A stretch of 60,464 nt of DNA from an uncultured Collinsella sp. (GTDB taxonomy: Bacteria; Actinomycetota; Coriobacteriia; Coriobacteriales; Coriobacteriaceae): positions 1-60,464 of the forward strand of contig UQZU01000012.1 in NCBI GenBank assembly GCA_900545665.1, in the 5' to 3' direction. Positions 25,634 through 32,870 of the stretch are shown here, piece after piece; position 1 is the first letter of the stretch, and each line of letters starts with the position of its first letter. The notes under the pieces were generated by a model. That model was given only the letters and a program-made list of their open reading frames with translations. It was not told where the DNA came from and did no database searches. Made by a program: the position numbers and the translations under genes.

Positions 25634-26213
25634 CGCAGGACTCCTCAGAGGTCTCGGAAGGTGTATAGGTGTAATACTGAGCCGGCTTGGCTACAGACTT
25701 CTGGCCATCATCGTCGCCCGCGGCGGCCTCGTCCTCGCCAATTAGGACGCGCTCGGTAGGCCGCTCTGCCTCCGCAGCAGCAGCGGCGAGCTTGCGCTCG
25801 GTGTCAGCTGCAGGAGACTTCACCTTATTGAAGAGCTTCTGCACAGCACCGGCGGCAGAGTCGGTCACGCTCGACACAGCATTGCTGGCCTCGGCCATGC
25901 TGCCCGTAACCTCGGAAATGTCGCGAACCACGGCTTCGACCTCTACGAGATTGGAGGTAAGGGCATCAACTGCCGTCTTGCTCGACTTAAGCAGCGGCTC
26001 CATCTGGGCAAGCGCCGGCGTAAGCTCATCGACAGCGCCATCGAGCTTTGCCACCACAGGCTGAGCCTCGGCGATGGTGTTGTTGAGGTCGTTCACGGTC
26101 TTATCGAGCGAGTCGACAACGGTGCGGGTCTTACGCAGGGTAAGCGCGAGCTCAACGATGGCCCACACGCCGGCAACGGCGAGCAGCAGCAGGGCGATTT
26201 GAATGGGACTCAT
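25626..26213 (-). CDS. DUF948-like membrane-anchored coiled-coil protein
   Basis: The 195-residue protein has one N-terminal membrane span (about 4-22, IQIALLLLAVAGVWAIV). A long helical region follows, with regularly spaced Leu/Val and phrases such as DSLDKTVNDLNNTIAEA. It ends in an acidic, low-complexity tail. This resembles YtxG-type DUF948 proteins of the general stress regulon. The ATG at 26213 has GGGAGG upstream. It is the first gene of the four-gene unit and overlaps the RsbW-like gene by 8 bases. Confidence 0.7.
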   Translation of the reverse strand: MSPIQIALLLLAVAGVWAIVELALTLRKTRTVVDSLDKTVNDLNNTIAEAQPVVAKLDGAVDELTPALAQMEPLLKSSKTAVDALTSNLVEVEAVVRDISEVTGSMAEASNAVSSVTDSAAGAVQKLFNKVKSPAADTERKLAAAAAEAERPTERVLIGEDEAAAGDDDGQKSVAKPAQYYTYTPSETSEESCDE

Positions 26214-26313
26214 ACAAGCCTCCCAAAGGAATCGATATACAGACGGTTTCCATGGTACCCCAAAGGGGACCGAACATGCCAAGAGCAGCAACGTGGGACA
26301 AAATTATCAGCAG

Positions 26314-27663
26314 CTACTTCGGTGCATTCCCGCTGCGGTCGCGTTCACTTTGCTCTACGCGCCATTCTTCCCAACCGCGGCCGGCAGGCTGCCAGAACGC
26401 GCCGCGCTCCAGTCCCTCGGGCAAATAGCGCTGATCGACCCAGCCTTCGGGATAATCATGTGGATACTTATACACACCGTATTCATCGCTGCCCGGGCGA
26501 TGGCGATCGCGCAGATAACTCGGCACCTCGCGAAGCCCACTAGAATGGATATCGGCCAGCGCCGCATCGATCGAAGCCTCACACGCGTTGGATTTTGGCG
26601 CCAAGCACACATAGAGTGCAGCCTGAGCAAGGTTAATTCGACACTCGGGATAGCCGATGACCTCGGCAGACTTAAACGCGGCATGTGCCACCAAAAGCGC
26701 CTGCGGGTCAGCGTTGCCAACGTCCTCAGAGGCATGAATCATAATGCGACGGGCGATAAACTTAGGATCCTCGCCTGCATCGATCATGCGCGCAAGCCAG
26801 TAGACCGTGGCATCGGGGTCGCTACCGCGCATGGACTTAATGAACGCACTGATGATGTCGTAGTGCATGTCACCGTTTTTGTCATACGTAAAGCCGCGAC
26901 GCGGGTTGGCAATCTTTACGTCATCCACGGTGATGGGATAGCGCTCCCCCGCCGCCGGCGCTGGCGTTCCCTCGGTATCGGGACGCGTGACGGCAATCTC
27001 GCTCGCCAGCTCAAGTGTCGTCAGGGCCGAGCGTGCATCACCCGCGGCCAGCGTACAAATGGTCTTGACCGTATCCTCATCGGTCGAGAACTTACCGTTC
27101 AGGCCATGCGGAGCCTCGAGCGCACGCTCGATCAGCGTGGCTATGTCCTCGTCCTTAAGGTGTTCAAGTTCCACCACACGACCACGCGAGAGCAACGCCG
27201 AGTTGACCTCGAAGTACGGGTTCTCCGTCGTGGCACCAATCATAATGACGGTACGGTTCTCAACCGCATGTAGCAGGGCGTCCTGCTGCGACTTGGAGAA
27301 GCGGTGAATCTCATCGATGAAAAGAATGGTGCGGCGGTCGTACGTATTCAGGCGTGTCTTGGCCTCGTCAATCACTCGGCGAAGATCCTTTACGGTGCCC
27401 GTCACGGCGCTGACCTCGACAAACTCGCTCTTGGTATGGTTGGCGATAATGTGGGCCAGCGTCGTCTTGCCCGTACCGGCCGGCCCGTACAGAATCACAC
27501 TCGACAGTACGTCATGCTCAATCGCGGCACGCAACCACGAGCCCTTACCGACGGCCTTTTGCTGGCCCACATACTCGTCGAGCGAATTGGGACGCATGCG
27601 CACCGCAAGCGGCGCATTCATAAAAGAACGCTCGCGCGTCGAAGCAGAAAAAAGGTCGTCCAT
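26314..27663 (-). CDS. rarA: Replication-associated recombination protein A
   Basis: The 449-residue AAA+ ATPase of the RarA/MgsA/WRNIP1 family has Walker A GPAGTGKTTLAH, Walker B LFIDEIHRFSKSQQDALL and sensor GATTENPYFEVNSAL. The arginine-finger segment is ALLSRGRV, and a C-terminal tetramerisation domain carries KYPHDYPEGWV. RarA acts at stalled replication forks. The start ATG 27663 has GGGA upstream; two further ATG codons a few residues upstream are also in frame. Confidence 0.93.
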   Translation of the reverse strand: MDDLFSASTRERSFMNAPLAVRMRPNSLDEYVGQQKAVGKGSWLRAAIEHDVLSSVILYGPAGTGKTTLAHIIANHTKSEFVEVSAVTGTVKDLRRVIDEAKTRLNTYDRRTILFIDEIHRFSKSQQDALLHAVENRTVIMIGATTENPYFEVNSALLSRGRVVELEHLKDEDIATLIERALEAPHGLNGKFSTDEDTVKTICTLAAGDARSALTTLELASEIAVTRPDTEGTPAPAAGERYPITVDDVKIANPRRGFTYDKNGDMHYDIISAFIKSMRGSDPDATVYWLARMIDAGEDPKFIARRIMIHASEDVGNADPQALLVAHAAFKSAEVIGYPECRINLAQAALYVCLAPKSNACEASIDAALADIHSSGLREVPSYLRDRHRPGSDEYGVYKYPHDYPEGWVDQRYLPEGLERGAFWQPAGRGWEEWRVEQSERDRSGNAPK

Positions 27664-27723
27664 AGCCATCCCGTGCATCAATCAAAAACGTTTTCCACGA
27701 ACAGTATACCGAATAAATACGAA

Positions 27724-28971
27724 CTACCGTTCGTTAATATAAGTACGGTGCGGAAACTTCAGACCAGGGAACAGCTTGCTTGTGAGCTCGCAGAAATAGC
27801 CATCCGTCATGCTCGCAATGTAATCCACTACGGTCTGATCTTTATCGTCCTGCCATGCATAGGTACGGTCGTAATAGGAAAGCTGCTGCTTAATGCGCGA
27901 AATGTGGTGTTTAAAGATATACGAGGACTCGTCACCTTCGTTTATATCCTGCAGGCAACGGTCGTAAAGCTTTTCGAAGGCTTCGCGCAGCTCCGCCTCG
28001 GAATCGCCTTCGATACCGCCCTTGCTATAGATCTTCTCGTAGTTCTCGCGCTTGGCCCGGCGGATCTCCTCAAATAGGTCCTCGCTCATCTCGATGCGCG
28101 GCTTACCATAGCTATGCTCCACGATATCGATGGAAGCGTGCGTGAGAATCCAGCTGTTGTAGGCACCGCCCCGGCCATCATCAAAAGCATCGGGCAAAAG
28201 CAAGCCCGCCGCAATGGCGTCCTGGCGATCGCGTCCAACGTAGGCAAGGATATCCGAGATGCGAACCACGCAGCCCTCGAGCGTCATGGGACGCAGATGC
28301 TCAATTGCGTTATAGCCCGTGGCAATGCAATCCTCAACCGTCTGATCAAACTGTTCAAAAGAGCCCATGTCCGAAAGCTCAAAAACACGCTGTTCGTACT
28401 CGCCGTTGTGGCACAGCACGCCATCGAGCGTCTGGAGCGACACGTTGCGGCCGTACAAAGCGTCGAGCACACGGACCGACTGCACGTTATGGAAAAAATA
28501 ACGCCCCGTGCGCTCATGATAGATATCGTTGAGGAAGCGCTCGCCGGCATGGCCGAAAGGCGTGTGTCCCAAGTCGTGACCCAGGCCAATCGCCTCAATC
28601 AGATCGCAATTGAGCCCCAGGGCGCGACCGATATCGCGCGCAATGCGGGAGACAAGCTGCACGTGCAAACCTCGGCGTGACAGATCGTCATTGCTACGAA
28701 AGCTAAAGACCTGCGTTTTGCCCGCATACCGGGTGTAAGCCGGAAGATGAAGTATCTTTTCGGTATCGCGCATAAACGCCGGACGCATAAGCGTGCCTTT
28801 GTCGGTAGTGCGATCAATACGACGAATGACCTGGTCGTCGTTGCAACGATACGGGTTGACATAGCCCGAAGCACGATCGGCGGCAATGCGCTCGACAAGT
28901 TCGGGCGACAACGCCGAGGGGATACGGTCCATGCGCGCCTTAATGACGGCCGTTTCTTGATTAGTTGCCAT
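27724..28971 (-). CDS. dgt: Deoxyguanosinetriphosphate triphosphohydrolase-like HD protein
   Basis: The 415-residue HD-domain hydrolase carries HVQLVSRIARDIGR (HxxxR) and AIGLGHDLGHTPFGHAGE with the metal-binding HD pair. YHERTGRYFFHN and LCHNGEYE follow. Family members hydrolyse dNTPs to deoxynucleosides and triphosphate; dGTP specificity is assumed, not shown. The ATG at 28971 has AAGGAG upstream. It is near rarA but separated by 60 bases. Confidence 0.88.
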   Translation of the reverse strand: MATNQETAVIKARMDRIPSALSPELVERIAADRASGYVNPYRCNDDQVIRRIDRTTDKGTLMRPAFMRDTEKILHLPAYTRYAGKTQVFSFRSNDDLSRRGLHVQLVSRIARDIGRALGLNCDLIEAIGLGHDLGHTPFGHAGERFLNDIYHERTGRYFFHNVQSVRVLDALYGRNVSLQTLDGVLCHNGEYEQRVFELSDMGSFEQFDQTVEDCIATGYNAIEHLRPMTLEGCVVRISDILAYVGRDRQDAIAAGLLLPDAFDDGRGGAYNSWILTHASIDIVEHSYGKPRIEMSEDLFEEIRRAKRENYEKIYSKGGIEGDSEAELREAFEKLYDRCLQDINEGDESSYIFKHHISRIKQQLSYYDRTYAWQDDKDQTVVDYIASMTDGYFCELTSKLFPGLKFPHRTYINER

Positions 28972-29002
28972 GGCATGCTCCTTAAGAAGGATGCGCAATC
29001 GG

Positions 29003-29425
29003 TTACAAAGTGCAGCCCACGACCTCGATTATGGCAAAAATAGGCACCAAAAACGGCAGCAATGGCAGGGAGCGTGATTTTGTGAAGAGGCAAAAGAGGG
29101 CAAGGACCAGGAGCGCGGCGGCAAATGCCACGATGCCACCCATAGGGTCGAGCGTGCAAAGCGCGAAGAGTGCCTTGGCATCTCCCATGCCGATGCCCGG
29201 GGTTTGGCGAAGACGACGCCAGAGGGACTCAGTCAGAACGAGAGCAAGATACACAATGACGGCAAGACCCGCGTGGTCAAGCGCTGTGTTCAAACCGAGG
29301 TCGAGCCAAACACCCGCCAACGCCGCCACGGCACACGCGCCGGCAAGCCCATTGGGAAACCGTCGCTCTCGGGCATCAATTGCCACGCCGGCAAAGATGC
29401 AAATCCAAAACGGGATATAGACCAT
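29003..29425 (-). CDS. Small A24 family prepilin peptidase
   Basis: The 140-residue, almost entirely hydrophobic protein has the two aspartates of type IV prepilin peptidases: AIDARERRFPNG and GMGDAKALF. It lacks the N-terminal cytosolic methyltransferase domain of PilD, as in the short TadV/CpaA-like peptidases. GAGGAGG precedes the ATG at 29425. No pilin or Tad genes are visible in this window, so its substrates must be encoded elsewhere or it is a housekeeping relic. Confidence 0.85.
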   Translation of the reverse strand: MVYIPFWICIFAGVAIDARERRFPNGLAGACAVAALAGVWLDLGLNTALDHAGLAVIVYLALVLTESLWRRLRQTPGIGMGDAKALFALCTLDPMGGIVAFAAALLVLALFCLFTKSRSLPLLPFLVPIFAIIEVVGCTL

Positions 29426-29450
29426 CGGACGCCTCCTCGAGCTGCATCGC

Positions 29451-29499
29451 AAAAGCAAAAACCACCACAAAGGTACCTGTCCCCTTTGCGGTGGCTTTA
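29451..29499 (-). terminator. Terminator after the membrane glycosyltransferase
   Basis: AACCACCAC and GTGGTGGTT flank about 30 bases that include CAAAGG/CCTTTG. On the minus strand the inner-to-outer helix ends in a T-rich run. The internal palindrome gives alternative pairings. Confidence 0.75.
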
Positions 29500-29506
29500 G
29501 TGGTGG

Positions 29507-30802
29507 TTATTTAGCGCCTTGCATGACCTCGTCGAGAGTAACGCTGACGGCGTGCTGCGTCGGGACCCAGTCGACCTTCAGGAACAGCGCTGCCACCGTG
29601 ATGGGGATATAGCTGAACATAAAGATCGGGAAGGTAAACAGGTTAGTCACCAGACGCCACTTTTGCGCGCAGTGAATATGCTTGTACTCAAAGATAGTCG
29701 TGAGCAGCGCCAAGATGAAGAACGCCTGATACATCATGGCAAAGGTCATAATGAGCGAAGCGGCGCACGCCTGCATCTCGACTTCGGTAGCCAAGAAGCC
29801 GTGCGAAAGACCGCCCACGATCAGGAACGTCGCATTGGCGAGCATGGAGATCAGGGACAGCAGCATACCCGGGGCGATGGTCATAAACATGTCGTAGGCG
29901 GCAAAGCGATGGTAGCGGAAGGTTGACTTGACCAGATGCTTACCGTAGGTAAAGAACACCTGGTAAAAGCCCTTGGTCCACCGCATGCGCTGTTTCCAGG
30001 ACGCCTTAAACGTCACGGGCTGTTCGTCAAAGAACTCCGCCGGCGCATAACCGATGCGAATGCCGTGAATGGCGCAGAACGTGGTGAACTGAATATCCTC
30101 GGTCAGCGTATGGAACTGCCAACCGTGCATGCCCTCGATAACGCTGGCGGAGATGAGGTAGCCCGAACCCGAGACAGCGCAAGAAGTCTTGCAGATATTG
30201 CGCGCGTTGTTGAGAAAGCGCGCCTCGCGCAGGTACCAAGTAGCATTAGCTGCCGAGATCCAGGAGCTGCCAAAATTCTTGGAGTTACGATAGCTCGTGA
30301 CCACATGGAAGCCCTGGTCAAAGGCATCGTTCATCTTGGACACGTAATCGCGGGATATGACGTTATCAGCATCGAAGATAAAGTAGCCTTCAAACGTGTC
30401 GGGATACTCGTTAAGGATGCGGTCGAAACCAAAGTCCATGACCCAGCTCTTACCCTTACGGGCAAGGTCGTTGCGCTCATAGACAATGGCGCCCGCCTCG
30501 CGCGCAAGCTGTGCCGTGTTGTCGGTGCAGGCGTCGGCGACCACGAAGACCTCGATAAGCTCGGACGGATAGTCCTGATCCTTGATGGAGCGAACGAGGT
30601 TGGCGATCACAGCCTCCTCATTATGCGCCGCGATAAAGAAGGCATAACGATGGAGTTTTTTGGCCTTGGGAGGCGCGACCTCGCCACGAAGAGCGCCAAT
30701 GACAAAGAAGACCACCTGGTACAGAAAGCAGACCGTGAGCAGCGTGACGACAATCTGGTTGAAGACCACGATGGGTGTGTTGGTTTGTAAAAAGGCGAGC
30801 AT
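29507..30802 (-). CDS. Membrane glycosyltransferase family 2
   Basis: The 431-residue protein has one N-terminal span (about 10-37) followed by a GT2 domain. The sugar-nucleotide segments are AAHNEEAVIANLVRSI and FIFDADNVISRDYV (DxD). The TEDI motif with acidic residue is LTEDIQFT, and QRMRW is the QxxRW motif. Three C-terminal spans run from about 305. This is the layout of processive polysaccharide synthases and some lipid glycosyltransferases. No exopolysaccharide cluster surrounds it, so the substrate is unknown. It is apparently monocistronic. Confidence 0.87.
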   Translation of the reverse strand: MLAFLQTNTPIVVFNQIVVTLLTVCFLYQVVFFVIGALRGEVAPPKAKKLHRYAFFIAAHNEEAVIANLVRSIKDQDYPSELIEVFVVADACTDNTAQLAREAGAIVYERNDLARKGKSWVMDFGFDRILNEYPDTFEGYFIFDADNVISRDYVSKMNDAFDQGFHVVTSYRNSKNFGSSWISAANATWYLREARFLNNARNICKTSCAVSGSGYLISASVIEGMHGWQFHTLTEDIQFTTFCAIHGIRIGYAPAEFFDEQPVTFKASWKQRMRWTKGFYQVFFTYGKHLVKSTFRYHRFAAYDMFMTIAPGMLLSLISMLANATFLIVGGLSHGFLATEVEMQACAASLIMTFAMMYQAFFILALLTTIFEYKHIHCAQKWRLVTNLFTFPIFMFSYIPITVAALFLKVDWVPTQHAVSVTLDEVMQGAK

Positions 30803-30884
30803 GCAGGCTCCCGAGAACGCGTTACGTAAACAACCGTATATTTTACCGCAGGCTTACCGAGTTCAAGAAACCACCTAATACTGG

Positions 30885-31898
30885 CTAGGCTTCGAGAAGA
30901 CCGAGCTGCAGAACGATTTCATCTCCAGCGGCCGTGCGACCGAGCGAGCGCGGAGCCAGATCGTCGAGAACCGCAGCGAGATCCCACGGCAACTCGTCGC
31001 GGCACTCAATGCGCTCCCCCGTCACAGGATGGTCGAACGCCACGCGCCAAGAATGCAGGAACTGCCTGGTCAGGCCCTGATCGGCGCGTGCATCGCACTT
31101 GCCGTAGAGTGGATCGCCCACGCAGGCGTGGTTGATATGGCGCATATGCACGCGAATCTGATGTGTGCGGCCCGTAAACAGGTGGCACTCGACGAGCGTA
31201 TAGCCGTCGTCAAAACGCATGGAATCGAAGCGCTCGAGGACCTTAAAGGTCGTAATGGCCTGGCGCGCGAAAGGATCGTCAGAAACCGCCATCTTGACAC
31301 GGTCGCGCGTCGATCGGGCAATACCGGTGTTAATGGTTCCCTCGTCCATGGCGATGTGCCCGTGGACAAGCGTGATATAGCGGCGGTCGAGCGTGCGCGT
31401 ACGGATAAGATTTTGGAGCGCGCGCTGGGTGTCGTCGTCCTTTGCCGCAAGCATGAGACCCGAGGTATCGCGATCCAAACGATGCACGATACCGGGGCGA
31501 TCCTCGCCCTGCACGGTGCCCAGATGGTCGATACCGCAGTGATAGACCAGGGCATTCGCGAGCGTACCGCTCTCATGACCATGCGCAGGATGGCACACCA
31601 GGCCACGCTGCTTGGAGAGCACAATGAGATAGTCGTCCTCATAGCGAATGTCGAGCGGGATGGCCTCGGGAATCACATCGGTGGGATCGTGCGGCTCAGG
31701 CAAATCGACCGAAATACGGTCGCCGGCTCGCACGGCGTACTTTTTAGACAGACAGGTCTCGCCATTGACACATACGGCACCGCCCTCAATCAGATGCGCG
31801 CAGGCAGAGCGCGTAGGGCAGCCGTCATTGGAGCCCAGATAGGCGTCAAGACGCTGACCAGCGCAATCGTCGGCAACGAGAATATGGATGTCGGCCAT
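30885..31898 (-). CDS. 23S rRNA pseudouridine synthase, RluD family
   Basis: The 337-residue RluA/RluD-family enzyme has an N-terminal S4-like RNA-binding domain, with GQRLDAYLG and GGAVCVNG. The catalytic segment is GIVHRLDRDTSGLMLAA with the nucleophilic Asp. C-terminal motifs LFTGRTHQIRVHMRHI and GDPLYG are also present. It is translationally coupled to lspA through a TAATG overlap at 31898. The lspA-rluD pair is a common bacterial arrangement. Confidence 0.92.
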   Translation of the reverse strand: MADIHILVADDCAGQRLDAYLGSNDGCPTRSACAHLIEGGAVCVNGETCLSKKYAVRAGDRISVDLPEPHDPTDVIPEAIPLDIRYEDDYLIVLSKQRGLVCHPAHGHESGTLANALVYHCGIDHLGTVQGEDRPGIVHRLDRDTSGLMLAAKDDDTQRALQNLIRTRTLDRRYITLVHGHIAMDEGTINTGIARSTRDRVKMAVSDDPFARQAITTFKVLERFDSMRFDDGYTLVECHLFTGRTHQIRVHMRHINHACVGDPLYGKCDARADQGLTRQFLHSWRVAFDHPVTGERIECRDELPWDLAAVLDDLAPRSLGRTAAGDEIVLQLGLLEA

Positions 31899-32497
31899 TA
31901 ACGCTCATTCCTTTCGCGAATCTTGCGGGCACGCTCCCCACGCTGCTTGGCTTTGCGCTTGGCGCGTGCCTCATCACGGGCATTGAGCTCGGCAGTCGCA
32001 TCGACTTCGCGGGCCGCAGGGCTCAAGAACATGTAGCCGATGAGGGCAAGCACGACGCCTACGGTGATGCCGATATCGGCCACGTTAAAGACGGGAAAGT
32101 CGATGAAGGTGGTGGCAATAAAATCGGTCACAAAGCCAAAAGTCAGACGGTCGATTGCGTTGCCAATGGCGCCGCCCGCAACCATCGCCATGCCCACGAC
32201 CTCAAGATGGGCGAGCTGGGATGCACGGAGCAAGTACACGGCAATGGCGACAATGACCGCAAGCGCCAACACAGCGAAAGCGAAGCCATGACCCTCGCCC
32301 ATGCTAAAGGCGGCTCCGATATTGCGGACAAACACAAAATCGATCACACCGGGGATAACAGTCACATGCAAAGCGTCGCCCACGGCACGAACCGCAAGCT
32401 TGGTCAGCTGGTCAACAAGCAACACAACGAGCGCTACCCCACCAGCAACCCCCAACCGCCAACGCAAAGGCGGCGTCATATCCCCAGCACGACCCAA
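31898..32497 (-). CDS. lspA: Lipoprotein signal peptidase II
   Basis: The 199-residue protein has four membrane spans, with catalytic aspartates in GNAIDRLTFGFVTDF and FNVADIGIT. The NxxxAF motif appears as VRNIGAAFSMG. LspA cleaves lipidated prolipoproteins. A basic C-terminal tail of about 35 residues (RAKRKAKQRGERARKI) is longer than in most homologues. The likely start is TTG 32497 with AGGGGA upstream; ATG 32479 lacks good spacing. Confidence 0.9.
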   Translation of the reverse strand: MGRAGDMTPPLRWRLGVAGGVALVVLLVDQLTKLAVRAVGDALHVTVIPGVIDFVFVRNIGAAFSMGEGHGFAFAVLALAVIVAIAVYLLRASQLAHLEVVGMAMVAGGAIGNAIDRLTFGFVTDFIATTFIDFPVFNVADIGITVGVVLALIGYMFLSPAAREVDATAELNARDEARAKRKAKQRGERARKIRERNER

Positions 32498-32870
32498 ATT
32501 AATCCCCTACCCTCAAGATCATCGAATTACGTTTAATACAAAGAACTATCTTATATTGCCATACGCAGAACGCACGACATATCCACCAACGCAAGCGAAA
32601 TAACCAGCTAAAAACGAAAGCGACATTCCGAATAACGGAATGTCGCTTAATAGCTTTCGACTAAAAACGCAAGTCGAAAGAAAGCCTCTAGCTCCAGCAA
32701 TGGAAACGCCGCGTTATCGTCACCAACAGCGAAAACGTCCCTAAGCGAGCAAGGTGACGTGAAAGAGGAGGGAAGCGTACTTTGGTACGCGACCGACGAT
32801 TGAACGTCAGATTGCCGCTTAGGGGCGTTTGCAGCGTCGGTAGGTTACGGCGTTCTACGAACGCCGTAAC
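32498..32870 (-). other. Intergenic hairpin array between ileS and lspA
   Basis: No gene is seen in these 370 bases. Four fold-back structures lie in tandem. 32618-32648 is a perfect 13-bp stem with a T-rich run on the minus side, a likely ileS terminator. 32654-32680 is a 9-bp stem. 32733-32830 is a 15-bp outer stem holding an inner GCGTAC/GTACGC palindrome at 32775-32790. 32840-32874 is a perfect 16-bp stem that includes the ileS stop codon. The last 120 bases upstream of lspA hold no clear promoter. Confidence 0.75.
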
